A stretch of DNA of 64,000 nt from Curvibacter sp. AEP1-3 (GCF_002163715.1 NZ_CP015698.1:1798001-1862000); one strand, 5' to 3'; shown: positions 54,149-63,684, counted from the stretch's first letter. The notes: generated by a model not told the origin, from the sequence alone. Translations and numbers: made by a program.

Positions 54149-55265
54149 GGTGATGACCATTGTGGGCACCCGACCTGAGCTGATAAAGATGTCGCGTGTG
54201 ATTGCTGAGTTCGATGCTCACACCACGCATATTCTCGTGCACACCGGCCAGAATTTTGACTACGAACTCAATCAGGTTTTCTTCGATGAGATGGGCATAC
54301 GTCGACCTGACCATTTTTTGAACGCGGTGGGTGATAACGCAGCTCAAACTATTGCGCGTGTGATTGAAAAGTCGGATATGGTGATGGAGAAGGAAAAACC
54401 GGATGCATTACTGCTCTACGGCGACACCAATTCATGCTTAGCCGTCATTTCGGCCAAGCGCCGCAAGATCCCAGTGTTCCACATGGAGGCCGGCAATCGC
54501 TGCTTTGACCAGCGTGTACCTGAAGAGCTAAATCGCAAGGTACTCGATCACCTGAGTGACATCAACATGGTGCTCACCGAGCACGCTAGGCGCTACCTCA
54601 TTGCCGAGGGCATCGAACCTGACCGTATCCTTAAGACCGGCTCACACATGCCCGAAGTGTTGGCTCACCACCGAACGCAAATTGAGGCTTCCGACACGTT
54701 GGCGCGTTTGGGCCTACAAAAAGACCACTACTTTCTGGTCAGTTGCCACCGCGAAGAAAACGTGGACTCGCCAGGGAACCTCTCGCAATTTCTTCAAACA
54801 CTGCAGATCATTGCGAGAACCTATGACATACCCGTCATCGTCTCCACCCACCCACGAACCGCTAAGCGTTTGGAGTCCTTGCGGGTTGGGAGCACTGAGG
54901 CTCTAGACAGCCGTATTCGGTTTCTAAAGCCTTTTGGCTTCATCGATTATGTCCGCCTGCAGTTGGACGCCTTGTGTGTGTTGTCCGACAGCGGCACCAT
55001 CACCGAAGAGGCCAGCTTGCTGGGTTTTCCTGCCGTGACCATTCGTAGCACCCATGAACGCCCCGAAGGCATGGACCAAGGAACCCTGATCATGTGCGGA
55101 CTTAGTGCCCCAGATGTGCTGCACGCCATCAGGGTCACTCTCAACCAGCACACCAATGGCGCCACACCGCCGCCCGACTACTTGAGTGGCGCAGTATCAA
55201 AAAAAATCCTCAAAGCCGTTCTGAGCTACACCACGTTCATCAACCGGGTGGTCTGGAACAAATAG
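54141..55265 (+). CDS. WecB-like UDP-sugar 2-epimerase (FnlC/CapG/WbvD-like)
   Basis: 374 residues from ATG 54141 (MPKVMTIVGTRPELIKMS), which overlaps the preceding gene by 8 bp. Family motifs are IVGTRPELIKMS, HTGQNFDYELNQVFF, LLYGDTNSCLA, FHMEAGNRCFDQRVPEE, SCHREENVDSPGNL and SDSGTITEEASLLGFP. This is the third enzyme of the UDP-L-FucNAc or UDP-L-QuiNAc routes, inverting C2 of the L-talo or L-rhamno intermediate. Together with the two upstream genes it makes a complete three-step module. Confidence 0.93.
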   Translation: MPKVMTIVGTRPELIKMSRVIAEFDAHTTHILVHTGQNFDYELNQVFFDEMGIRRPDHFLNAVGDNAAQTIARVIEKSDMVMEKEKPDALLLYGDTNSCLAVISAKRRKIPVFHMEAGNRCFDQRVPEELNRKVLDHLSDINMVLTEHARRYLIAEGIEPDRILKTGSHMPEVLAHHRTQIEASDTLARLGLQKDHYFLVSCHREENVDSPGNLSQFLQTLQIIARTYDIPVIVSTHPRTAKRLESLRVGSTEALDSRIRFLKPFGFIDYVRLQLDALCVLSDSGTITEEASLLGFPAVTIRSTHERPEGMDQGTLIMCGLSAPDVLHAIRVTLNQHTNGATPPPDYLSGAVSKKILKAVLSYTTFINRVVWNK

Positions 55266-55278
55266 AGCAAAGCTTCCT

Positions 55279-56061
55279 ATGACATTCAATCAACAGCAAC
55301 TTAAGCAATTTACTGACGAATCTTGTGTCCGCCTGCTCGCAGCGCGACCAGACATTGATTCTTTTGACGCTCCGTTCAAGCATGTTGTGATCGATAACTT
55401 CTTCCCGCAAGCCTTGGCCGACGAATGCCTGAACCGTTTTCCGGCTATTACTGAGCCTTGCTGGGAAAGCGCGAACGATGCTGACATCGAAATCAAGTAC
55501 CGCACCAATTGGAAATCCGAGTTCGATATTCCAGAGGGGATTGTGGATGCAGTACGTATTCTCAACAGCGCACCCTTTCTCAAGGCCATGTCTCAGGTAA
55601 TGGGTATCCAGAAGATCGTGCCAGACCCCTATTTCACCGGTGGCGGCCTAAACGTCACCATGCGCGGTGGACTTCTCGATGTGCACGTTGACGGTAACTA
55701 TCACGATGCTTCAGGCCTCAATCGGCGCCTCAATGCTTTGGTCTACCTAAATCCCGATTGGCAGGAAGACTGGGGAGGCGAGCTTGGCATATACGACAGT
55801 GAGGGTGAGCAGTGCTTGAAAAAAGTGGCTCCATTGTTCAACCGACTGGTGGTGTTTGAATCCCATGACAAGAGCTTTCACGGCCTACCGGACCCGGTGA
55901 ATTTTCCGGAAGGTGTACCGCGCCGCTCAGTGCTGCTGTACTACTACACCAAGGACTCGCGTCCCAGTGATCAGATCGTCGTGAATAACCCGCACAGCGC
56001 CCTTTGGAAGAAACGCAATCTGCTCGACAAGCACGGCAACCGCGAGCGCAATCACGATTGA
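55279..56061 (+). CDS. 2-oxoglutarate/Fe(II)-dependent oxygenase
   Basis: 260 residues. The double-stranded beta-helix iron site is visible: HxD in DVHVDGNYHD, the distal His in DKSFHGLPDPV and the 2OG-binding Arg in RRSVLLYYYT. NPDWQEDWGGELGIYD is characteristic of prolyl-4-hydroxylase-like proteins in glycan clusters. It is cytoplasmic, 13 bp after the epimerase. In this position it may hydroxylate a sugar, a chain terminus or a protein; the substrate is unknown. Confidence 0.88.
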   Translation: MTFNQQQLKQFTDESCVRLLAARPDIDSFDAPFKHVVIDNFFPQALADECLNRFPAITEPCWESANDADIEIKYRTNWKSEFDIPEGIVDAVRILNSAPFLKAMSQVMGIQKIVPDPYFTGGGLNVTMRGGLLDVHVDGNYHDASGLNRRLNALVYLNPDWQEDWGGELGIYDSEGEQCLKKVAPLFNRLVVFESHDKSFHGLPDPVNFPEGVPRRSVLLYYYTKDSRPSDQIVVNNPHSALWKKRNLLDKHGNRERNHD

Positions 56062-56063
56062 GC

Positions 56064-57305
56064 ATGCAGCAAGTCCTCAATATCTCGAAACACGACACCA
56101 TTGGTCGGCGTTTCAACAACCTGGACGCACGTGAGGGTTTTGAGCCCTATGGCTGGCATGCCCGCTTTGCTTGCTGGTCAGAACGAAATGGGCCTGCTGA
56201 CGTAGTGCAGCAAGCTTCAGGCGTTCCCCGCAGGAGCGTAACCCGTGCGCTGGCCAAACTGGGGCGTTACAGCGGGAACATCAATGGCTACCATCGCAAT
56301 GCTGGTGCATTTGTGGGTCTACCCTTCTATCAACAGGCCGACTTGTTGCACTTTCATATCGTGCATGAGGAATACCTCTCCGTGCAGGATTGGGTGCGCA
56401 TCGCGGCGGGCAAACCCGTCGTTTGGACTTGGCATGACCCCTATATGTTTAATGGCCACTGCATCTACTCGATGGGATGTACCGGCTTCGAGACAGGTTG
56501 CCAACGCTGCGACCACCTAGACTACCACTTCCGGGTGCACCGTGACCGGTGTGCGCGCAATCTCGAAGAAAAACGTGCCGCGGTGAAGCAAATCGACCCC
56601 TTGGTAGTCTTAGCCTCTGACTACATGCAGGATCTTGTTGATAGATCTGTCTACCGCGACTTTGTGCGCACCCGGGTGGTACCTTTCGGTGTCCGGGAAG
56701 TCAAGGCCTTGTCAATGGAACTGGCACGTCAGCGACTGGGAATTCCGCCCCACAATATCGTAGTGGGTTTTCGGGCGGTGTACTCCGATTACAAGGGCAT
56801 TGGTTTGATTCAAGCAGCATTGCAGAGGCTGTCTACTCGCTACCCCCACACTCCACTGTCCGTCATCACGTTTCAAGAAAAAGGATTTTGCGAAGGCTTG
56901 AGCGCGCAATTCCAGGTCATCGATGCCGGCTGGATTAGTGACGACGCCATCGAGGCCTATTACGCCGCAATGGATTTTTTCCTGATGCCCTCGCGGGCCG
57001 AAGCTTTTGGCCTCATGGCCATCGAAGCGATGGCCGCTGGCGCATGTCCGGTGGTCACCTATGGCACCGCACTGCCCGACTTGGTAAATGCGCCTCTGCA
57101 CGGTATATGCAGCGCGCATACCGAAGAGGACTATGCTCAAACCTTCGAGGCCGCTGTATTTGAGCACAAGCACCACGCCAAACGACGCATAGCGCGTCAG
57201 GCCTACGCCGCAGAGCGCTACAACCTGGACTTATTCTGTCAGCGCATGTCGGCCATTTATAACGAAGAGTATGAATATCATAATCGTGTCCGATGTGCCG
57301 CCTGA
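56064..57305 (+). CDS. Glycosyltransferase family 4
   Basis: 413 residues from ATG 56064 (MQQVLNISKHDTIGRRFN), 2 bp after the upstream stop. GT-B fold: the C-terminal donor site has VVGFRAVYSDYKGIGLIQAA and the E-x7-E motif in SRAEAFGLMAIEAMAAG. The N-domain contains VWTWHDPYMFNGHC and a Cys-rich stretch (GCTGFETGCQRCDHL) seen in WcaC-like transferases. It adds a sugar to the growing polysaccharide; donor unknown. Confidence 0.9.
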   Translation: MQQVLNISKHDTIGRRFNNLDAREGFEPYGWHARFACWSERNGPADVVQQASGVPRRSVTRALAKLGRYSGNINGYHRNAGAFVGLPFYQQADLLHFHIVHEEYLSVQDWVRIAAGKPVVWTWHDPYMFNGHCIYSMGCTGFETGCQRCDHLDYHFRVHRDRCARNLEEKRAAVKQIDPLVVLASDYMQDLVDRSVYRDFVRTRVVPFGVREVKALSMELARQRLGIPPHNIVVGFRAVYSDYKGIGLIQAALQRLSTRYPHTPLSVITFQEKGFCEGLSAQFQVIDAGWISDDAIEAYYAAMDFFLMPSRAEAFGLMAIEAMAAGACPVVTYGTALPDLVNAPLHGICSAHTEEDYAQTFEAAVFEHKHHAKRRIARQAYAAERYNLDLFCQRMSAIYNEEYEYHNRVRCAA

Positions 57306-58494
57306 TGCGCGCTACACCGCTGGCCAGGTGCTATACCGGGCCATTGATGGGCTCTGCGAGCACCAGTTCCGCTTTTACTGGTTCAACCAGTCGCGGCTTG
57401 ATATGAGCGTCACGCTCCCCGCCAATTGCCACACCGTGGCCGTTCTGGACACGCAATACGGCCGCACGCTTGCATTTCTGATGAGCGTCTGTAACTTCCT
57501 TATGCGCCATTTGATTTTCATGGCTAGGCCTATCTATGGCGCTAAAGCTGCGCTGGCGCTGGGTTCGCTTATGTTTACTGCAGTTAAGTTGGGCCTCTTG
57601 GTGCGTCGGGACCCAGCGCGTTTAGTCTGGTTTGTATTGCAGGGCGAGCGCACCACCATGGCATATCGTATCGTCACCTGGATCGCTAGCAAGCCCTATA
57701 TGTTGCAGCAGTGGGATCCGCTGACGTGGTGGATGGGACACCGCCAGCACCCCCGTAAACTGATTAGCGTCGCCAAAGGAGTGTTGCACCGGTTGGAGCA
57801 AACCGCGCTGGTAAACATCGTGCCCAGCGACGTGTGGAAGAAAAAGCTGCAACAAGAAGGCAAAACCGCTACCAGGCTGGACAACTTCTTCCGCCAGAGT
57901 CTGTTGGATGAAACCCGGTTTGTAGCCCTGTGCGATCCACGCGCACTACATACGGTATTTGTCGGCCAGTTCTATGCAGGTGCGGAGCTGTTGCGGATCG
58001 TACAGACGCTTCAGCTGTGCCTGCAGGGCAGTGGTCGACGGCTGGTGATTCATCTGTTTGGCTCCAGCAGTGGCGTCCGGTTTGAAGGTTGCGAAGTGAT
58101 TGAGCACGGCTATCTTGGGCGCGACGCGCTCATCCAACGCATTGCAAAGTGGGACTTGGCCTTGTTGCCGTACCCCATGGCACCTGGCCACAAGGAGACA
58201 GCGCTGCTGTCGTTCCCCTCAAAGGCTCGTATCTACTTGGCCGCCGGCCTGCCCGTGTTGGCTCATGCCCCCACTTTCTCGGCTGTGCACCAGTTTATGG
58301 CGCAGCACTATCCCACCCATTACTGCAATATTGAAGTGCAAAATCGCCCCGCCCAATTTGTTGATAGCCTGCTGAATGCCAGCTATGCCGATCGTTACAA
58401 GCGCTTTGAGGAAGCCCGCTGCCTGATAAGTGCCGAGTTTTCTGAGGCCGCCGAACTCCAACCGTTGCGTGCAATCATCGGAGTCGAGGTATGA
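57271..58494 (+). CDS. Putative GT-B glycosyltransferase
   Basis: 407 residues; its start overlaps the preceding GT by 35 bp. The N-terminus MNIIIVSDVPPDARYTAGQV is a GT-B beginning. The C-domain has FVGQFYAGAELLRIVQTLQL, DLALLPYPMA and SKARIYLAAGLPVLAHAP, matching the donor half of GT4-like enzymes, but a clean E-x7-E motif is not evident. Hydrophobic helices near 70-110 may bind the membrane. The assignment to the polysaccharide pathway rests mainly on context. Confidence 0.75.
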   Translation: MNIIIVSDVPPDARYTAGQVLYRAIDGLCEHQFRFYWFNQSRLDMSVTLPANCHTVAVLDTQYGRTLAFLMSVCNFLMRHLIFMARPIYGAKAALALGSLMFTAVKLGLLVRRDPARLVWFVLQGERTTMAYRIVTWIASKPYMLQQWDPLTWWMGHRQHPRKLISVAKGVLHRLEQTALVNIVPSDVWKKKLQQEGKTATRLDNFFRQSLLDETRFVALCDPRALHTVFVGQFYAGAELLRIVQTLQLCLQGSGRRLVIHLFGSSSGVRFEGCEVIEHGYLGRDALIQRIAKWDLALLPYPMAPGHKETALLSFPSKARIYLAAGLPVLAHAPTFSAVHQFMAQHYPTHYCNIEVQNRPAQFVDSLLNASYADRYKRFEEARCLISAEFSEAAELQPLRAIIGVEV

Positions 58495-59492
58495 ACACAC
58501 GCGTGCTTGACGGCCTCCTGCTGGAAAACAAGCTCTTGCAAGACCAGCTTAATCAACTGAGGTACTTTCTGGCGGGCTCTTATGGCCTCAAGCTGCAAGT
58601 TCCCGATGTCCAGTCGGGACAGTCGATCTACTGCGCCAAGGAGGACCTGCACCACATCGCAGCCGGGCTGCTTGCGCCGTCCGTTACCTGCGCAGACATA
58701 GGCGCAGGACTGCGTCCTCAGCGATTGATGGACTGCCCAGTGCATGTGCTGGTGGAACCTTGGCGCCCATATGCAGACCGACTAGTGCAGAGCTTTCCGG
58801 CCAAGCTGGTGGTCAACGCTTTTGCCACGCCATACCTTGCCGACCTCCAAGACAAGAGCCTGGACACTATTTTCTTACTCGACGTGATCGAACATATTGA
58901 GAAGGAGGAAGGTCGCGCCCTGTTGCAAGAGGCTTTGCGCGTGGCACGGGTGCAGGTGGTGCTCTTTACGCCTATCGGTTTCATGCCACACGAAGTGCAT
59001 GACACCTCGGCCGACTGGGGCGATGTAGAACATGGCATCACCCAACAACATCTCTCGGGCTGGACGCCACAAGAAATGCCGCATGGCGTGCATGTAATCT
59101 GCGAGGATTACCACACTTCGGAATACGGAAAATTTGGCGCGTTCTACTCTATCCTCACGCCTGCCAAATCGAAACAGGCTCCCCGCTTGGTGCTCGTGTC
59201 CGACGCATTGCCCGAACACTTTGCGCTGGATGCCAACGATGTGCTGGTGAGCGATGTACGCTTTATCGAGCTCAGCCATCTTCTCAACCGCATTCCCAAG
59301 CGCAACATGCTGGTTGTACCTCTGGAGCTTATGGCCGAGCAAAGCATCGTGCCTCTGGAAATACTGCGGCGCACCATCATCAATCTACCGATTTTGCAGC
59401 ACTATGTTCAGCACTTCGAGCAGGTGCTGGCCTTCGGCAATGCTGCGCAGGCCGTGTTGCAGCGCTTGCAACAACGTTACGAAACAACATGA
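58491..59492 (+). CDS. SAM-dependent methyltransferase, class I
   Basis: 333 residues, ATGA overlap with the upstream gene. The N-terminal short coiled coil (GLLLENKLLQDQLNQL) is followed by a Rossmann methyltransferase: motif I TCADIGAGLRPQ, post-I LVEPW, motif IV IFLLDVIEHIEKEEGRALLQ. The remaining 130 residues have no recognised domain. In an ABC-dependent polysaccharide locus such an enzyme may methylate a sugar or cap the chain end; position next to Wzm/Wzt fits a terminal modification (inference). Confidence 0.85.
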   Translation: MNTRVLDGLLLENKLLQDQLNQLRYFLAGSYGLKLQVPDVQSGQSIYCAKEDLHHIAAGLLAPSVTCADIGAGLRPQRLMDCPVHVLVEPWRPYADRLVQSFPAKLVVNAFATPYLADLQDKSLDTIFLLDVIEHIEKEEGRALLQEALRVARVQVVLFTPIGFMPHEVHDTSADWGDVEHGITQQHLSGWTPQEMPHGVHVICEDYHTSEYGKFGAFYSILTPAKSKQAPRLVLVSDALPEHFALDANDVLVSDVRFIELSHLLNRIPKRNMLVVPLELMAEQSIVPLEILRRTIINLPILQHYVQHFEQVLAFGNAAQAVLQRLQQRYETT

Positions 59493-60343
59493 GCACCAAC
59501 ATGAGTCAGGCCGGCCCCGCCAGTGCGACATCGGCCTTGTTGGCGCTGCCGGCCACAGTGCTGCGCTACCGCGGTCTGCTTGGCCATCTGATTTACCGCG
59601 AAGTACATGGTCGAGTTACTGGCTCCATGCTAGGCGTGGGGTGGTTGGTGCTCCACCCCTTGCTATTGCTGGCCATGTACACGTTGGTGTTTGGCGTGTT
59701 CATGCAATCACGCTGGGGGGCGCACGGCGACGGAATTGCTTATTTCGCGCTGGCCCTGTTTCCTGGTCTGTTGGTTTTCAACATATTTGCCGAATGCGTC
59801 AACCGAGCCTCCACACTGGTAATGCAAAACCCCAATTACGTGAAGAAAGTGGTGTTCCCGCTGGAGCTTCTCATCGTGCCTGTGATAGCCGCTGCCTTGG
59901 TGCAGTTTGCAATTGGCTTTGCGCTTTGGCTGACGTTGGTGTTCGTACTGCAAGGCGAGATCGGCTGGGGTCTGTTGCTGGTGCCGCTAGTTTTGCTGCC
60001 CTTTGTGCTTCTCGTAGCCGGCGTAAGCTGGGCGCTAGCTGCCATGGGCGTGTATTTCCGTGACTTAGGCAATTTGATCCCGCTGGTTACTCAGGTGCTG
60101 ATGTTTATGTCGCCTGTACTCTACCCCCTGTCCAACGTACCACAAGGCGTGCGTCCTGCGCTTTACCTCAATCCTTTGACGTTGGTGGTGGAAGCTGTGC
60201 GTGCCGCAGGTCTACAAAGTGACCCTGGTGGACTGCAACTCCCTGTTGGCTATGGCTTGTATGTGTTTGTTTCAATTTTCGTAGCCTGGCTCGGTACAAA
60301 GGTGTTTCAGGGCCTGCGCCCTGGATTTGCCGACATGGTGTAG
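59489..60343 (+). CDS. wzm: ABC-2 type polysaccharide export permease (Wzm-like)
   Basis: 284 residues, ATGA overlap with the methyltransferase; ATG 59501 is an alternative start. Six hydrophobic segments are visible, including LGVGWLVLHPLLLLAMYTLV and the characteristic FRDLGNLIPLVTQVLMFMSP, with late YPLSNVPQ. This is the membrane half of an O-antigen/capsule exporter and moves undecaprenyl-linked polysaccharide across the inner membrane together with the next gene product. Confidence 0.94.
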   Translation: MSTNMSQAGPASATSALLALPATVLRYRGLLGHLIYREVHGRVTGSMLGVGWLVLHPLLLLAMYTLVFGVFMQSRWGAHGDGIAYFALALFPGLLVFNIFAECVNRASTLVMQNPNYVKKVVFPLELLIVPVIAAALVQFAIGFALWLTLVFVLQGEIGWGLLLVPLVLLPFVLLVAGVSWALAAMGVYFRDLGNLIPLVTQVLMFMSPVLYPLSNVPQGVRPALYLNPLTLVVEAVRAAGLQSDPGGLQLPVGYGLYVFVSIFVAWLGTKVFQGLRPGFADMV

Positions 60344-60346
60344 CCC

Positions 60347-61693
60347 ATGTATCGCATCGCAATCGACGTAAGGGAAGTGCGCAAGGTCTATGAAATCTAC
60401 GCACAGCCGCAGGACCGGGTGAAGCAATTGCTGCTAGGCCGCTGGCGGAACTACCACCACGATTTTCACGCGCTTAAAGGCATAAGTTTTTCGGTGCGGA
60501 AGGGACAGTGTGTGGGGATCATCGGGCGAAACGGAGCTGGCAAGAGTACCTTGCTGCAAATTCTCACCGGCACCATGCAACCCAGCAGCGGGCAGGTGCT
60601 GGTTGAAGGACGGGTGGCCGCTGTCCTCGAACTGGGCTCTGGATTCAACCCCGAATTCAGCGGCCGCCAGAACGCCCTATTGTATGGCAGCCTGTTTGGT
60701 CTCACCAGCGCGGAGGTCAATGAACGAATGCCTGCCATAGAGGCTTTTGCAGGTATCGGTGAATTCATCGACCGACCGGTCAAGACCTATTCCAGCGGTA
60801 TGCAGGCGCGTCTGGCTTTTTCTGTAATTGCCCATGTAGACGCCGACGTACTCATCATCGACGAGGCTCTCTCTGTGGGCGACGCAGCATTCACCCAAAA
60901 GTGCATGCGGTTTCTGCGCGAGTTCAAGGCTCAGGGATCCATTCTGTTTGTTAGCCATGACATGGGGGCAGTCACTGCATTTTGTGATGAGGCATTGTGG
61001 ATCGACGGTGGCGAGTTGCGCTATCGTGGTAGCGCCAAAGAGACTTGCGAGCGCTATTACGCCTTTATGCAGACAGGCGAGGAGACGATTAGAGAAGATG
61101 GTGGCGCCGCGTCCCAGACACTGCCCCAAGGTGCCAGACTGCTCCAAAGCGTGCAAGTGCGAGTAAGCGACGCAACCTTGGACACTGGTGCACAACACAT
61201 CGAGTGCTTTGGCTTCAATCAGGAGTCCAGGCGCCATGGCAACGGCCACGCTCGAATTCTGGATGTACAGTTCGTATCCCCTTCTGGACAGGCACTGGAT
61301 TTCTGCAAAGGCGGCCAAGAAGTACGCGTGCGGGTTCAGGTGCAAGCACTTGTAGACGTGTACATGCCGATTCTGGGTTTCATCATAAAGGACCGGTTGG
61401 GCCAGCCGCTTATCGGGGGGAACACCTACCATAGCTATAAGCATCAGCCAATGCCAGCCCGCCGAGGTGAGTTTTGGGCGGTGGAGTTCGGTTTTTGTAT
61501 GCCCATTTTGGCCATTGGGGACTATTCCATTACGGCTGCCATTGGAGAAGGCACCTTAGCGGAGCATGAACATATGGATTGGATGCATGATGCAGTGTTG
61601 TTCAAGGTGATTGAGACCTCGATAGATGGAGTTTTGGTCGGCGCACCACTGGACCTCATTCACATGCGTCACTACACACAGGATGCATCATGA
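60347..61693 (+). CDS. wzt: ABC polysaccharide export ATPase with C-terminal binding domain (Wzt-like)
   Basis: 448 residues. ATPase domain (about 1-245): Walker A GIIGRNGAGKST, signature KTYSSGMQARLAF, Walker B DVLIIDEALSVGDA, switch His in FVSHDMGAV. Residues about 280-440 form a beta-rich Wzt C-terminal domain (RILDVQFVSPSGQALDF onwards), which in E. coli O8/O9a recognises the modified end of the chain. That fits the upstream methyltransferase as a possible terminator. It starts 3 bp after the permease stop. Confidence 0.95.
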   Translation: MYRIAIDVREVRKVYEIYAQPQDRVKQLLLGRWRNYHHDFHALKGISFSVRKGQCVGIIGRNGAGKSTLLQILTGTMQPSSGQVLVEGRVAAVLELGSGFNPEFSGRQNALLYGSLFGLTSAEVNERMPAIEAFAGIGEFIDRPVKTYSSGMQARLAFSVIAHVDADVLIIDEALSVGDAAFTQKCMRFLREFKAQGSILFVSHDMGAVTAFCDEALWIDGGELRYRGSAKETCERYYAFMQTGEETIREDGGAASQTLPQGARLLQSVQVRVSDATLDTGAQHIECFGFNQESRRHGNGHARILDVQFVSPSGQALDFCKGGQEVRVRVQVQALVDVYMPILGFIIKDRLGQPLIGGNTYHSYKHQPMPARRGEFWAVEFGFCMPILAIGDYSITAAIGEGTLAEHEHMDWMHDAVLFKVIETSIDGVLVGAPLDLIHMRHYTQDAS

Positions 61694-62652
61694 CCGACAA
61701 CGCACCACTTGTCTCCATTGTCATCCCTGTTTACAACGGTGCTGCATACCTAGCGCAGGCTATAGAGAGTGCGCTGGCCCAGTCCTACGCACACTGCGAA
61801 GTGATCGTAGTGAATGATGGCAGCAATGACTGCGGTCAAAGCGAGCGTATTGCCATGCGTTACGCGCCCCGTATCCGTTACTTTAGCCAGCCTAATGGGG
61901 GCGTGGCCTCAGCATTGAACCTTGCCATCTTTGAGATGCAAGGCAGCTATTTCAGCTGGCTCAGCCATGACGATGTGTACTTGCCACATAAGGTGGAACG
62001 GCAGATGGCATTGATGCGGTGCAGCGAGCAACATGCGGTTTACAGCGACTACCGCCTTTTCTCTGACGATGGCGACATTGTGGACATTCATCTGCCGGAT
62101 ACGGAACCCCAAGCGTTTCGCTATAGGCTGGCTTTGCAAGGTGGAGTCAACGGTTGCACCCTGCTTATTCCTGTTGAAGCTCTGCGCACTGCAGGCGGAT
62201 TTGATGAGAGCCTGCACACCACACAAGACTATGCTCTGTGGTTTCTGTTGGCTAAAAAACTGCGCTTGGTGCACCTGCCTGAAGTGCTTGTTTCAGCCCG
62301 CGTGCACACGAAGCAAGGTATTTTCACGCGGTCCGAATTGGCTTGGCGTGAGAGCAAGATCCTCCATGCCAACTTTGCTCGGGACTTGGAGACCGCTGAC
62401 TTGCCCATGGCCACAGATGCTGGGTTCACCCAGCTGGCAAAAAGCTTTTGGCGACGCGGCTTTGACGAAGCCGCGCTCATCTCCGAGCAGCGTGCTCGGA
62501 GTTATGGCGTTGGGGACATAACGCTTCACTGCGTCCGCTTTAGTGCCATTTTTCAGCGTAAGGCTTCCCATCTTCTGCGTCGCTTGCTCAGCCCGATCCA
62601 ACGCGCCCGTATCCGGCAATCCCTGCGACGCCTTCCACTTTACGTGCCCTGA
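61690..62652 (+). CDS. Glycosyltransferase family 2
   Basis: 320 residues, ATGA overlap with wzt. GT-A fold: N-terminal LVSIVIPVYNGAAYLAQAI, EVIVVNDGSND, the variable-loop acidic pair in WLSHDDVYLPHKVERQ and the acceptor-side TQDYALWFLLAKKL. These are standard GT2 features for inverting sugar transfer from UDP-sugars. The C-terminal 80 residues are basic, perhaps membrane-associated. Confidence 0.92.
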   Translation: MTDNAPLVSIVIPVYNGAAYLAQAIESALAQSYAHCEVIVVNDGSNDCGQSERIAMRYAPRIRYFSQPNGGVASALNLAIFEMQGSYFSWLSHDDVYLPHKVERQMALMRCSEQHAVYSDYRLFSDDGDIVDIHLPDTEPQAFRYRLALQGGVNGCTLLIPVEALRTAGGFDESLHTTQDYALWFLLAKKLRLVHLPEVLVSARVHTKQGIFTRSELAWRESKILHANFARDLETADLPMATDAGFTQLAKSFWRRGFDEAALISEQRARSYGVGDITLHCVRFSAIFQRKASHLLRRLLSPIQRARIRQSLRRLPLYVP

Positions 62653-62661
62653 AAATTTACC

Positions 62662-63684
62662 ATGGCACTAATTATTTATGCGCCTAATGTCCATACAGGG
62701 GGAGGCAAAGTGTTGCTGCAGGCGCTAGCGGAGCAGTGTGGCCCTCGGGTTCAGCAGGCCATACTGGATGCGCGCCTTTTGCAGGTCGCTGACGTTCCCT
62801 TTATTGACATCACTTCACTATGGGTACGCAATACGCTGGCCTCTCGCCTCACTGCCGAGTGGAAGCTATGGCGCAACGCGAAGGTGGGTGACACAGTGCT
62901 GTGCCTGCACAGCCTGCCCCCTCTAATGCCACTTCGTGCACGCACCGTGGTGTTGGTACAAAACAGGTTACTTTTGGAGGTTGGTCCTCTTTCGCAATAT
63001 CCGCGTGGTACACGAATGCGTATCACCGTGGAGCGATTATGGGCTCGCTACCTGCAGGGGCGCGTTAAGCTCTACGTAGTGCAAACCCCCAGCATGGCCG
63101 ACACCTTAGCTCAATGGCTACGGCGCCATGTACCGACGACCGTGGTGCCTTTTGCGCCCCATCAACCCATGCCGACTTGCGACGACAAGCCCGAGAAGCA
63201 ATTCGATTTCATCTACCCGGCGAGCGGCGAAGCGCATAAGAACCACCTTCGCCTGCTGCAGGCCTGGCAAATGCTCGCAAGTTCCGGCATTCAACCCCGC
63301 TTAGCACTCACGGTAGATGCGCAGCGCTACCCAGAGTTGACGACGTACTTGGCCCAACAGATTTCCTTACAAGGTTTGGCCATACGAAACTTGGGCGAGT
63401 TGCAGCCAAGCCAAGTGAACGCTTTGTATTCACAAGCTGGGGCTCTCATTTTTCCGTCGCTGCTGGAAGCCTTTGGCCTACCGCTGATAGAGGCGAAGCA
63501 ACATGGCCTGCCCATTCTGGCATCAGAGCTGGACTATGTGCGCGACCTAACTCAGCCAGTGCAGACCTTTGATCCGCACTCAGCGCTTTCCATCGCCCGG
63601 GCCGTACGCAGACATATGGGCGTACCAGAGCCAATAGTGCAGGTTATGGATGGCTCATATTTGTTAGACGAGGTGCTACGTTGA
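62662..63684 (+). CDS. Glycosyltransferase family 4
   Basis: 340 residues, starting 9 bp after the GT2 gene. The N-terminus ALIIYAPNVHTGGGKVLLQA is the GT-B acceptor start with a Gly-rich loop. The C-domain has FIYPASGEAHKNHLRLLQAW and the E-x7-E motif in LLEAFGLPLIEAKQHGLPI, as in mannosyl/rhamnosyl-transferases of O-antigen loci. Its stop overlaps the next start (TTGA). Confidence 0.91.
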   Translation: MALIIYAPNVHTGGGKVLLQALAEQCGPRVQQAILDARLLQVADVPFIDITSLWVRNTLASRLTAEWKLWRNAKVGDTVLCLHSLPPLMPLRARTVVLVQNRLLLEVGPLSQYPRGTRMRITVERLWARYLQGRVKLYVVQTPSMADTLAQWLRRHVPTTVVPFAPHQPMPTCDDKPEKQFDFIYPASGEAHKNHLRLLQAWQMLASSGIQPRLALTVDAQRYPELTTYLAQQISLQGLAIRNLGELQPSQVNALYSQAGALIFPSLLEAFGLPLIEAKQHGLPILASELDYVRDLTQPVQTFDPHSALSIARAVRRHMGVPEPIVQVMDGSYLLDEVLR

